The notes beneath the pieces were generated by a model, which was given only the letters and a program-made list of their open reading frames with translations, was not told the origin of the DNA and did no database searches. A DNA stretch of 37,248 nt, taken from assembly GCA_903961015.1 (NCBI GenBank), contig CAJCCX010000188.1:1-37248 (forward strand). The letters are read 5' to 3'. Origin of the DNA: an uncultured bacterium (GTDB taxonomy: Bacteria > Planctomycetota > Phycisphaerae > Phycisphaerales > SM1A02). Both the position numbers and the translations under genes were made by a program. Below are positions 8,621-16,234 of the stretch, one piece after another (the first letter of the stretch is position 1; every line of letters begins with the position of its first letter).

Positions 8621-8666
8621 TTCTCGCATCACCATTTACTCGCATCTTTATATAGAGAAATTTCAA

Positions 8667-10229
8667 ATGAACGAAACACAGTCATCGTCGCAAGGCAGTT
8701 TTAACCAGAACAAAGATCACTATCAACAGAAGGGTCGGCGACGACGACGGCGTGGCGGCGGCGGTGGCGGCGGTGGCGGCGGCGGCGGTGGTGGTGGTGG
8801 TGGTGGTGGCGGAGGTGGTGGCGGCGGATTTAACAGTTCGCAGTCGATGAGCTTTTTCCCGCCGGGAGCGATTCCTACCGACGAGCAACTTGAAACAGAA
8901 TTGGCTGCAATTGAATTAGAACTGAGCGAAAAGAAAAAGCCATCAAAGAAAAGCGACAAGGGTGAAGTCGATTTCGCTGGTCTTCAGAAGATGACCGCTG
9001 AAGAACTGCTCAAAGAAGCGAAGAAACTGGGCCTTGAAGACAAGTCTGGGCTTCCAAATCATCGCCTCGTATTCGAGATTCTCAAAGCGCGGGCTTTGGT
9101 GGATGGGTTGATGCTTGCTGAAGGATCGCTCGACATCATGCCAGAAGGATTTGGATTTCTTCGCAGCGCGGAATATTCATATTTGGCTTGCGAAGACGAT
9201 GTCTATATCAGTGCAAGTCACATCCGTAAATTGGGATTGCGCCGCGGTCAAACTATTCGCGGACTCATTCGCGCTCCCAAGGAACAGGAATTATTCTTTG
9301 CATTGCTTCGCGTCGAAGCAGTCAACGGTCTTGATCCAGCGACCGTGCACTCGCTTCCAATCTTCGAAAACTTGACTCCGCTTCATCCCAATGCTCGCAT
9401 CCACTTGGAGATGTTGAACCAACCAACACGCATCGAACCCCGAGTCATCGACATGGTCACGCCATTTGGATTCGGTCAGCGCGGATTGATTGTTGCGCCG
9501 CCGCGCACTGGAAAGACAGTCATTCTTCAGCAAATTGCAAATGCAATTGCGACCAATCATCCCGATGTTCACACAATCGTTTTGTTGATCGATGAGCGAC
9601 CTGAAGAAGTCACCGATTTCAAACGCAACACGCCAACGCGTGTTGAAGTTGTCGCAAGCACATTCGACGAAGAAGCTTCGCGTCACATTCAAGTTGCCGA
9701 AATGGTGATTGAAAAAGCGCGACGCATGGTCGAGTGCGGCGAGCATGTTGTCATCCTTCTCGACTCGATCACTCGTCTCGCGCGTGGTTACAACAACGCA
9801 ATGCCAAATTCTGGCAAGATCGGTTCGGGCGGCGTTGACACTTCTGCGCTCATCAAACCGAAGAAATTCTTCGGTAGCGCTCGAAACATCGAAGGTGGCG
9901 GATCGCTGACAATCATCGCAACTGCACTCGTTGATACGGGCAGTCGCGCTGACGAAGTCATCTTTGAAGAGTTCAAGGGAACCGGCAATGCCGAACTTCA
10001 CCTTGACCGAAAATTGGTGGAAAAACGCATATATCCTGCGATCAACGTGGGCGCATCTGGTACGCGCCGTGAGGAGCTGTTGCTTGATCCAAAGGAACTC
10101 GAACTCATTATTCGCCTGCGAAAGGTGGTCTCTGACATGAATGTGGTCGAAGCGATGGAGCTTCTGCGAAGTCGAGTTGCAAAGACCAAATCCAACGCCG
10201 AATTCCTAATGACTATGAGTATGGGCTAG
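8667..10229 (+). CDS. rho: Transcription termination factor Rho with poly-glycine insert
   Basis: Rho is the hexameric ATP-dependent RNA helicase that ends transcription. The 520-residue protein has the RNA-binding OSB/RNP region '[16 protein letters not shown]' and '[19 protein letters not shown]', then the RecA-like ATPase with P-loop APPRTGKT (277-284), '[13 protein letters not shown]', '[15 protein letters not shown]' (Walker B), the Q-loop region '[19 protein letters not shown]' and '[13 protein letters not shown]' (R-loop region nearby). Before the Rho N-domain ('[18 protein letters not shown]') lies a low-complexity N terminus: polar residues, six arginines (24-29), then 25 consecutive glycines (30-54). 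The P-loop has RT where E. coli has KA. The leader carries inverted and direct repeats. Rho cooperates with NusG, encoded at 13691. Confidence 0.97.
   Translation: MNETQSSSQGSFNQNKDHYQQKGRRRRRRGGGGGGGGGGGGGGGGGGGGGGGGGFNSSQSMSFFPPGAIPTDEQLETELAAIELELSEKKKPSKKSDKGEVDFAGLQKMTAEELLKEAKKLGLEDKSGLPNHRLVFEILKARALVDGLMLAEGSLDIMPEGFGFLRSAEYSYLACEDDVYISASHIRKLGLRRGQTIRGLIRAPKEQELFFALLRVEAVNGLDPATVHSLPIFENLTPLHPNARIHLEMLNQPTRIEPRVIDMVTPFGFGQRGLIVAPPRTGKTVILQQIANAIATNHPDVHTIVLLIDERPEEVTDFKRNTPTRVEVVASTFDEEASRHIQVAEMVIEKARRMVECGEHVVILLDSITRLARGYNNAMPNSGKIGSGGVDTSALIKPKKFFGSARNIEGGGSLTIIATALVDTGSRADEVIFEEFKGTGNAELHLDRKLVEKRIYPAINVGASGTRREELLLDPKELELIIRLRKVVSDMNVVEAMELLRSRVAKTKSNAEFLMTMSMG
8754..8828 (+). 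repeat. GGC/GGT trinucleotide tract encoding 25 glycines
   Basis: Twenty-five consecutive glycine codons (GGC, GGT and two GGA) lie inside rho, including a pure run of seven GGT at 8787-8807. Such a tract can expand or contract by slippage without breaking the frame. The opposite strand reads as poly-proline, a shadow. Confidence 0.95.
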
Positions 10230-10338
10230 TGGGAGTATGGACTAAAGAGTGGGGCTTTAAGGACTCAGGGTTCAAGCATCGCTTCGCTGTAGAATGCGTA
10301 TGGATTTGCACGGAATCGACCCGCGAAAGAATATATTT

Positions 10339-11418
10339 ATGCCTATGCAGCTCACTCCAAATTCGACCAAGATTCCTCATAAAACAAGAGGTTTCAGTCT
10401 CGTCGAGCTCATCGTGGTTGTCGCAATCATCGCGCTTCTCGTCGCTCTCCTTCTGCCAGCGTTGAGCATCGCGAAAGCCAACAGCGAGTGGGCAGCAAGC
10501 CAAAACAACATGCGGCAAATCGCAACATTGATGCAGGGCTATGCCACCGACAATCGTGACCGAGTACTGCCAAGTGAATTTGATCATCGAACGCCGACCC
10601 CTGCACCGGCCACGCCATTTTTCAAGGGACCGATGCGATCAAAGACGCCAGCTGCTCCAGGTGGCTTGCCAACGGACTCGCCACCAATAGGAACCTTGCT
10701 CGTAGGGACATGGGCCGACATCCTCTGGACGACTGCAAATATGGGCACTTTCGTCATGCCTGCTGGGGCAGGTGGAGGTACGAGCGGCTCTTACAATTAC
10801 CACTTCGACTCTCCAGACCGCCTTGTCTACGAGAATCATTCTGGCTTTTCAAAAAACATTTTGCGATCAACAGTTGGTATGAAAAAACCATTTTCATCTT
10901 CTTCTGAAACAGATGAAGCCACACCTTGGGGAACTGGCGCATCAATCCGCGAACTCGATCATCCAGGATATTTCGCAGCGAACAATTTTTTCACTTCGGC
11001 ACCGTGGCTTGGAACTGGTGGCGCTGGAGTTCCCACTTCAGGCCAGCTGCCCCGTTACTACCCATCGAGCCAAATCCGAAATCCATCTTCGGCGGTTTAC
11101 CTTGTGGATAGCCGTGCAGGAGAAGTGATTAACCCACTCGCGGCACCATGGCAAGGAACTCCAACTCCTGTTGCTACTGGATCGCCCATCATCGACCTTT
11201 GTGAAGTCGACTTTCGATATCCCGGCGACTCATGCAACTTTCTCTGCATGGACGGTCATGTGCAAACCGAAGTCAGGTGGGACAAGATTCAGGACCTACA
11301 AGGCCCTTATTTCACCAGTCCTGCTGATCCGCCGACTCCAGGTACAAATGATCCAGATCCCCGTGGACTAAAAATTTCCAATCTAGACAGATCCGATAAC
11401 CCACCGCCAGCACCATAA
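10339..11418 (+). CDS. Prepilin-like (type IV pilin / type II secretion pseudopilin) protein
   Basis: The N terminus has a prepilin peptidase site: a basic leader of about 18 residues ending in 'KTRG', then 'FSLVELIVVVAIIALLVALL' with Glu at mature position 5 and a hydrophobic helix. PilD-type peptidase would cut after the Gly and methylate Phe. The rest (about 320 residues) is an extracytoplasmic domain. Near its end 'CNFLCMDGHVQTEVRWDKIQ' resembles the H-x-DG type ending common in planctomycete prepilin-like proteins. These occur in many copies per genome and their role is poorly known. I chose the ATG at 10339, which follows a weak GAAAGAA. ATGs at 10294 and 10345 are alternatives. A strong hairpin terminator follows at 11558. 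Confidence 0.85.
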   Translation: MPMQLTPNSTKIPHKTRGFSLVELIVVVAIIALLVALLLPALSIAKANSEWAASQNNMRQIATLMQGYATDNRDRVLPSEFDHRTPTPAPATPFFKGPMRSKTPAAPGGLPTDSPPIGTLLVGTWADILWTTANMGTFVMPAGAGGGTSGSYNYHFDSPDRLVYENHSGFSKNILRSTVGMKKPFSSSSETDEATPWGTGASIRELDHPGYFAANNFFTSAPWLGTGGAGVPTSGQLPRYYPSSQIRNPSSAVYLVDSRAGEVINPLAAPWQGTPTPVATGSPIIDLCEVDFRYPGDSCNFLCMDGHVQTEVRWDKIQDLQGPYFTSPADPPTPGTNDPDPRGLKISNLDRSDNPPPAP

Positions 11419-11557
11419 TTTATTGCTTTGGTTCCTCCGGCGTTTCAAAACAAAGTTCAACTTAAGTTCTGTTCTCTGATCTTTAAATTCTAATTTTCAA
11501 AAATGACAGTTCAACCTACTTGTAGGGATTTGGAATGTCGATACACTTACCCTCCCG

Positions 11558-11579
11558 CCGCCCGATGAGGGCGGTTTTT
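11558..11579 (+). terminator. Rho-independent terminator after the prepilin-like gene
   Basis: CCGCCC (11558-11563), loop GATGA and GGGCGG (11569-11574) are followed by five T (11575-11579), a compact intrinsic terminator. It lies 140 bases after the prepilin-like stop and only 12 bases before tRNA-Thr. It may end the upstream transcript or act at the head of the tRNA-tuf transcript. Confidence 0.75.
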
Positions 11580-11591
11580 CATCTCGGGAAC

Positions 11592-11663
11592 GCCACCGTA
11601 GCTCAGTGGTAGAGCACACCCTTGGTAAGGGTGAGGTCGAGGGTTCAATCCCCTTCGGTGGCT
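11592..11663 (+). tRNA. tRNA-Thr (anticodon GGT)
   Basis: The cloverleaf is complete. The acceptor GCCACCG (11592-11598) pairs with CGGTGGC (11656-11662), with discriminator T at 11663. The D arm is GCTCAGTGGTAGAGC. The anticodon stem CACCC/GGGTG encloses the loop TTGGTAA, with anticodon GGT at 11624-11626. The T loop is TTCAATC. CCA is not encoded. It is followed by tuf, as tRNA-Thr precedes tufB in E. coli, so co-transcription with tuf is plausible. Confidence 0.95.
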
Positions 11664-11729
11664 TCCGTAGGCACTCGTGTTGGGTGTCTGCTTCAGAACT
11701 CTTCAGGCGACTCAACGGAGTAATTAGAC

Positions 11730-12938
11730 ATGGCAAAAGAAAATTTTAATCGCACAAAGCCTCACGTCAACGTGGGAACAATCGGACACATCGATCACGG
11801 AAAGACAACGCTCACTGCGGCGATCACTGCGGTCCAATCTGCACGCGGCTTCTGCAAGCCGATCAGCTATGACCAAGTCGCAAAGGCGTCCGAGAGTGAA
11901 GGCCGCCGAGATCCAACCAAGATCGTGACGATTGCAACGTCGCACGTTGAGTATGAGACTGGTGCTCGTCATTACGCACACGTCGATTGCCCAGGCCATG
12001 CTGATTATGTCAAGAACATGATCACTGGCGCTGCACAGATGGACGGTGCAATTCTCGTGGTTTCTGCTTACGACGGCGTCATGCCACAGACTCGCGAGCA
12101 CGTTCTTCTCGCTCGTCAGGTTGGCGTACCGCGCATCGTGGTCTTCCTGAACAAGGTTGACACCGTTGAGGACGCGGAACTCATCGATCTCGTCGAAGAA
12201 GAGGTTCGCGATCTGCTCAAGAAGTATGACTTCCCAGCATCTGAGATTCCAATCGTTCGCGGTGCGGCTTACCCTGCTCTGATGAATCCAAAGGATCCAG
12301 AGAAGAGTCAGTGCATTGCAAATCTGATGGATGCAATCGATTCATACATCCCAGAACCAACGCGTGAAGTTGACAAGCCTTTCCTTATGTCCGTCGAAGA
12401 CGTTTTCTCGATCAAGGGTCGTGGAACTGTCGCGACTGGTCGTATCGAGCGCGGCATGATCAAGGTCGGCGAGGAAGTCGAAGTCGTCGGACTTCGACCT
12501 GAAGCGATCAAGACCACTGTCACAGGCGTCGAAATGTTCCAGAAGACTCTTGATTCGGGCATGGCTGGTGACAACGTTGGTTGCCTCCTCCGTGGTGTTG
12601 AAAAGAGCGACATCGAGCGTGGCCAAGTTCTTTGCAAGCCAGGTTCGATCAAGCCGCACACCGAATTCGAAGCGCAGGTCTATGTGCTCACGAAGGAAGA
12701 AGGCGGACGTCATTCGCCGTTCTTCTCTGGATACAAGCCACAGTTTTACTTCCGTACGACAGACATCACAGGCAAGCTCGACCTCGTCGGCGCTGAAATG
12801 TGCATGCCCGGCGACAACGTCAACTTGAAGGTTGATCTTGAAGGAAAAGGCGTTGCAATGGAAGTCGGAGTCCGCTTCGCAGTCCGCGAAGGTGGAAAGA
12901 CAGTCGGCTCTGGTGTTGTCACCAAGATTGTGAAGTAA
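11730..12938 (+). CDS. tuf: Elongation factor Tu
   Basis: EF-Tu is the GTPase that brings aminoacyl-tRNA to the ribosome. The 402-residue protein has the P-loop 'GHIDHGKT' (19-26), 'DCPGHADY' (G3), 'NKVD' (G4) and intact domains 2 and 3 ('[12 protein letters not shown]', '[18 protein letters not shown]', '[18 protein letters not shown]'). Switch I is unusual. The near-universal RGITI is KIVTI at 64-68, preceded by '[10 protein letters not shown]', and the segment is five residues longer than in E. coli. The Mg-coordinating Thr (Thr67) is kept. GGAG stands nine bases before the ATG. The order tRNA-Thr, tuf, rpmG, tRNA-Trp, secE, nusG is the classical bacterial one. Confidence 0.97.
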   Translation: MAKENFNRTKPHVNVGTIGHIDHGKTTLTAAITAVQSARGFCKPISYDQVAKASESEGRRDPTKIVTIATSHVEYETGARHYAHVDCPGHADYVKNMITGAAQMDGAILVVSAYDGVMPQTREHVLLARQVGVPRIVVFLNKVDTVEDAELIDLVEEEVRDLLKKYDFPASEIPIVRGAAYPALMNPKDPEKSQCIANLMDAIDSYIPEPTREVDKPFLMSVEDVFSIKGRGTVATGRIERGMIKVGEEVEVVGLRPEAIKTTVTGVEMFQKTLDSGMAGDNVGCLLRGVEKSDIERGQVLCKPGSIKPHTEFEAQVYVLTKEEGGRHSPFFSGYKPQFYFRTTDITGKLDLVGAEMCMPGDNVNLKVDLEGKGVAMEVGVRFAVREGGKTVGSGVVTKIVK

Positions 12939-12942
12939 CTCA

Positions 12943-13122
12943 ATGGCAAAGAAAAGTCTCGACCGTGAATATGTGTGGTTGCAGTGCACCGAAACCGGTG
13001 ACTTGAACTATCGAACAGAAATCCGCGTAAAAGGTGGGATTCTGGAGAAAGTGAAGCTTGGCTTCAAGAAGTTCAGTCCCCGTCTTCGTCGGCACACTTT
13101 GCACAAAATCAAGCGGAAATAA
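12943..13122 (+). CDS. rpmG: 50S ribosomal protein L33
   Basis: This is a 59-residue protein that starts MAKKSLDREYVWLQC and ends 'FKKFSPRLRRHTLHKIKRK'. Size, basic composition, the 'LQCTETGDLNYRT' segment (compare 'TGHFYTTTKN') and the 'KKFSPRLRRH' ending match bacterial L33. Only one cysteine is present, so it is the zinc-free type. It begins four bases after the tuf stop and precedes tRNA-Trp and secE, the standard position of rpmG. Confidence 0.92.
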   Translation: MAKKSLDREYVWLQCTETGDLNYRTEIRVKGGILEKVKLGFKKFSPRLRRHTLHKIKRK

Positions 13123-13143
13123 ACATGGTTTCTTTTCGCCGAG

Positions 13144-13216
13144 ACGCCGATAGCTCAGCTGGTAGAGCAGCGGATTCCAAATCCGCAGGTCGTGGGTTCG
13201 ATCCCCTCTCGGCGTG
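13144..13216 (+). tRNA. tRNA-Trp (anticodon CCA)
   Basis: The acceptor ACGCCGA (13144-13150) pairs with TCGGCGT (13209-13215), with discriminator G at 13216. The D arm is GCTCAGCTGGTAGAGC. The anticodon stem GCGGA/TCCGC holds the loop TTCCAAA, with CCA at 13177-13179. The T stem GTGGG/CCCTC has one T-T mismatch at its second pair. CCA is not encoded. It sits between rpmG and secE, as in many bacteria. Confidence 0.95.
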
Positions 13217-13290
13217 TTTGCTTGATTGAGGTTTCATCCGCATTGTTTGCATAGTCACGACAGAATCATTCGAAATGGAACCATAAAGAC

Positions 13291-13689
13291 ATGTACAAAC
13301 TTGGACAAGGCTATTGGACTCGTGTGATATCCGCGACGGCAGGTGGAGTGATCGCCATGCTTGGTGGTTTGTGGCTTCACGACATCTTCGCAACAGTCAA
13401 TTGGGGGATCAACCCCATTTTTCTTTCGTGGGGTTTGGGCGGTCTCTTCGTTGCTTTGTGCTGTCCATTCATTTACATGTTCACTGCACGGAATGTGAAA
13501 AGTGTTGACTTTATGGTTGCAACCGAAACTGAAATGAAGAAGGTCAGTTGGCCAACAAGACGAGAACTCACAAGTTCAACGATCATCGTGATTTTTACGA
13601 GCGTGTTAATCGCATTGTTCTGCTTTGTCTTTGACCAAGCATTCTTCTTCCTCTTTGTGCAGCTGCGCGTATTGGAACCAGGTACCTGA
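13291..13689 (+). CDS. secE: Preprotein translocase subunit SecE
   Basis: SecE clamps the SecY channel in the inner membrane. This 132-residue form appears to have three membrane helices (about 13-30, 42-65 and 96-125), like the three-helix E. coli protein. The conserved amphipathic segment 'ETEMKKVSWPTRRELTSST' lies just before the last helix. It follows tRNA-Trp and ends one base before the nusG ATG. That arrangement (TGA C ATG) suggests translational coupling with nusG. Confidence 0.93.
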   Translation: MYKLGQGYWTRVISATAGGVIAMLGGLWLHDIFATVNWGINPIFLSWGLGGLFVALCCPFIYMFTARNVKSVDFMVATETEMKKVSWPTRRELTSSTIIVIFTSVLIALFCFVFDQAFFFLFVQLRVLEPGT

Positions 13690-13690
13690 C

Positions 13691-14545
13691 ATGAATACAT
13701 CTGATGAAAATGATCCGAACTTCTCGGAGTCACAAGAGAACGAAGCCAACCCAGTTGATGGCAAGGCAGTCGAAGCAAAGACAAAAGTAAAATCGAAGCG
13801 AAAGCCAAAGGCTGAAGTTGTTGTCGCCGAACCTGCTGGCCCGCGAAATCTGCGAGCTATTCGATCTGGTGAAGCGCGACCTGCAACAACTTCGCGAGTC
13901 ATGGGCGTGGAAACAACACGCATCACAATTCCAGCAGAGCCAAGAGAGATCGCGCCGATTGCTGAAGGCGATATGCCAATGTTCCGCGAAGGAATGGATT
14001 GGTTCGTTCTGCGCGTCGCAAGTAACAAGGAAGATTCCGTTCGTGGAACTCTGCTTCGTAAAGTTCAGATCGAAGGTATGGAATCACTTGTTGGTCGAAT
14101 CATGGTTCCAACCGAAAAGGTGAAAGTGCTCGGCAAGCAAGGGAAGCAAACTGTCACCGAAACAAAACTCTATCCAGGATATGTCTTTGTTGAAATGCGC
14201 CTCGAGCCAGATGGTCGCATTCCCCAAGACGTGTTTTTCTTGATCAAAGAAACGACGGGTGTCGGCGATTTCGTTGGTACTGCAGGTCGTCCGACTCCGA
14301 TGTCAGTTGTCGAAGTCGAAAAGATGTTGTTCGATTCGAAGCCTGCGCAGGAAGCGCCGCAATTGAAAATGGATTTGCACAAGGGCGACAATGTCACCAT
14401 CAAAGAAGGTGCTTTCCAAGGCTACGAAGGAACGATCGACGAAGTATTCCCGGACAAGGGCCAGGTCCGGGTGCTCGTCACCATCTTCGGTCGCCAAGCG
14501 CCGATCGATATGGAATATTGGTTTGTTCAACGCGCAGAGAAGTGA
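13691..14545 (+). CDS. nusG: Transcription termination/antitermination protein NusG
   Basis: NusG binds RNA polymerase and links it to Rho or to the ribosome. The 284-residue protein has an NGN domain from about residue 102 ('DWFVLRVASNKEDSV', 'KLYPGYVFVEMRLEPDGRI', 'GVGDFVGTAGRPTPMS') and a C-terminal KOW domain ('KGDNVTIKEGAFQGYEGTID' onward to 'DMEYWFVQRAEK'). The first ~100 residues are an extra low-complexity, charged extension ('AVEAKTKVKSKRKPKAEVVV'). The ATG at 13691, one base after the secE stop, is preferred over longer in-frame starts. The usual rplK-rplA-rplJ-rplL genes do not follow. Confidence 0.95.
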   Translation: MNTSDENDPNFSESQENEANPVDGKAVEAKTKVKSKRKPKAEVVVAEPAGPRNLRAIRSGEARPATTSRVMGVETTRITIPAEPREIAPIAEGDMPMFREGMDWFVLRVASNKEDSVRGTLLRKVQIEGMESLVGRIMVPTEKVKVLGKQGKQTVTETKLYPGYVFVEMRLEPDGRIPQDVFFLIKETTGVGDFVGTAGRPTPMSVVEVEKMLFDSKPAQEAPQLKMDLHKGDNVTIKEGAFQGYEGTIDEVFPDKGQVRVLVTIFGRQAPIDMEYWFVQRAEK

Positions 14546-14600
14546 TGCGCGTCGGTTGGACGAGAAACGAATCGCATACGACCCAATGAGAGGCTTGCTA

Positions 14601-15122
14601 ATGCGTACAAGAAATCTTATGAAGGCAATTTCACTGACCACAGTTTTTGTGAGCGCATTGTTCTTTTCAGGGTGCGCTGCATCTATGACCTATCCCGAAT
14701 ACGCGGGAGCGCCAAAGGCAGATCCAAGTTTGCAGCCGATGCCAAATTTGATGGCGGATGCGCTCAAGTTTGCGCATCAACGCACTGCGCCGGAGCAAGA
14801 ATTGGTTTACAACTTGCCGCCGATGACTCCCGTTCAGGTTTGGAAAGGCGTAGAAAAACGAATTGGAGTTGGCCGACCGATGACAGTTGGCGATACGCAT
14901 GTTTGGTCCGTTCGCCAAGTGCGATTATCTGGTGCACGAGCAGAGGTCGATGTTGTCTATCCCACCGAGGGCATCTATCAGTTAGCGACAGTGCATTTCG
15001 TTGGCTCAACGGCTCAGCCTTACTATCCAACCATGCTCCAATTCTGGTTGGTGCCAGTTGATGCACCAACTTGTAACACGCCTCTGGCAGTTGTCCAGCA
15101 AGCGAAGCCCGTACAGCAATAG
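14601..15122 (+). CDS. Small lipoprotein of unknown function
   Basis: The 173-residue product begins with a lipoprotein signal: 'MRTRNLMK', a hydrophobic core and 'ALFFSGC', with the lipidated Cys at 25. The mature part includes 'PPMTPVQVWKGVEKRIGVGR', 'DTHVWSVRQVRLSGARAEVD' and 'PTMLQFWLVPVDAPTCNT', read as a small beta-rich periplasmic domain. I do not recognise the family. AGAGG stands seven bases before the ATG at 14601. In-frame ATGs at 14586 and 14619 are alternatives. It lies 55 bases after nusG, where rplK would be expected. Confidence 0.75.
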   Translation: MRTRNLMKAISLTTVFVSALFFSGCAASMTYPEYAGAPKADPSLQPMPNLMADALKFAHQRTAPEQELVYNLPPMTPVQVWKGVEKRIGVGRPMTVGDTHVWSVRQVRLSGARAEVDVVYPTEGIYQLATVHFVGSTAQPYYPTMLQFWLVPVDAPTCNTPLAVVQQAKPVQQ

Positions 15123-15139
15123 TCATTGCGAGTTGTCGA

Positions 15140-16192
15140 ATGAATCAGAATTCGAAAATTATACGGGAGACTAAAACTCTTCTGCCTCGTGAAGCGTTGA
15201 AAGCGGCTGATCGCATACGAAAGTCGCGCGAAGCGTCTTCTCAAAGTTTGTCCGCCGATTCGCAAGCGTTGCGCGAAAGAAACCTGCTGCCGGATATCAA
15301 CTCGATTGCAACTGACGCTATTGATCAAAGCGTCTTGCGATTTGATTGTTCGCAGCCAGCAAGAGTGACTGCACGCGCAGTGCTCGCAGCAGAATTTCTT
15401 TCAGTTCGAAAAGGAATTGCGTTGGCATCCAATGAGTCGCAGCCGTTGATCGAGCGACTCGCAGGAGTTCACCGCTCGCGCAGAGGGCTGAAACGATTGC
15501 AAGCGCTGCGTGATTTGCTTCAGCCAGGATTCCCGCAGGGTCGCAATCTGGCACGAACTGGCATCCGTCGCGCAAAGGCAAGTTTGGCTGAAACACGTCA
15601 ACGCGACGCGCTTGCTTCATTGCTTGAAGAACTCTGCGCGCTTCGTGGTCAACCATTGACAACTGCTTCTGATGGGGCAACTCATGTAACGCATCTCGCT
15701 CCATCATCCAAGTGCATCGAAGAAGCATTGGAATCTATTGCCATTGCACAGAGATCGATGCGTCTCTATTCGGGCTCACCTTTGGACTGGTATGAAGTGA
15801 CCGCTCAATTTTCCAAGGCATGGCAAAATGCGCGAGGCTTGGCTCATCGTGCTTGGCTTGGCCTTGGCGAAAAGGAATTGCATGAGACGCGCAAAAAATT
15901 TCAGCGACTCGCAGATCAGATGGCGGCCTTGGGCGGATGCATAGGCCGCAAAGAATATTCGTCGCGAGATCGACTTCGTTCTGCAGCAGAAAACTTGGGT
16001 CGTGCGCGAGATCTTGCTTTGCTTGCCGACAAGATTGAAGGAACAACGGCCGAAGGTCGGGCGTTAGCCAAAAGAGCACTCGCGCTGCGTGCGAAGGCGA
16101 TTCGTTCGGCTCGCAAGCAATCTCGTTGTGCGCTCACGACGACTGCAGCTGAGATGCTGCAGATGATGAATCAACGCATCAAGCAATCGTGA
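15140..16192 (+). CDS. CHAD domain-containing protein
   Basis: This 350-residue, Arg-rich, mostly helical protein carries the pattern of a CHAD (conserved histidine alpha-helical) domain. A first histidine helix 'GVHRSRRGLKRLQALRDLL' lies near 108-126. The second half has 'ELHETRKKFQRLADQMAALG' and 'AAENLGRARDLALLADKIEG', matching the domain's H-x3-K/R helices and 'LGxARDxxxL' signature. CHAD domains bind inorganic polyphosphate through their basic face, and many are found beside polyphosphate genes. No such gene is nearby. There is no signal peptide, so it is probably cytoplasmic. It starts 17 bases after the lipoprotein stop. Confidence 0.8.
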   Translation: MNQNSKIIRETKTLLPREALKAADRIRKSREASSQSLSADSQALRERNLLPDINSIATDAIDQSVLRFDCSQPARVTARAVLAAEFLSVRKGIALASNESQPLIERLAGVHRSRRGLKRLQALRDLLQPGFPQGRNLARTGIRRAKASLAETRQRDALASLLEELCALRGQPLTTASDGATHVTHLAPSSKCIEEALESIAIAQRSMRLYSGSPLDWYEVTAQFSKAWQNARGLAHRAWLGLGEKELHETRKKFQRLADQMAALGGCIGRKEYSSRDRLRSAAENLGRARDLALLADKIEGTTAEGRALAKRALALRAKAIRSARKQSRCALTTTAAEMLQMMNQRIKQS

Positions 16193-16234
16193 TCCTCAAT
16201 ATCTCTTCTGCCGTCTTGCGCTTATGCTTGGTTC

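Noticed and set aside
8723-8959. Minus-strand poly-proline open frame
   Set aside because: It is the complement of the glycine tract in rho.
12342-12989. Minus-strand 215-codon frame over tuf
   Set aside because: It is a shadow of tuf, whose plus-strand reading is unambiguous.
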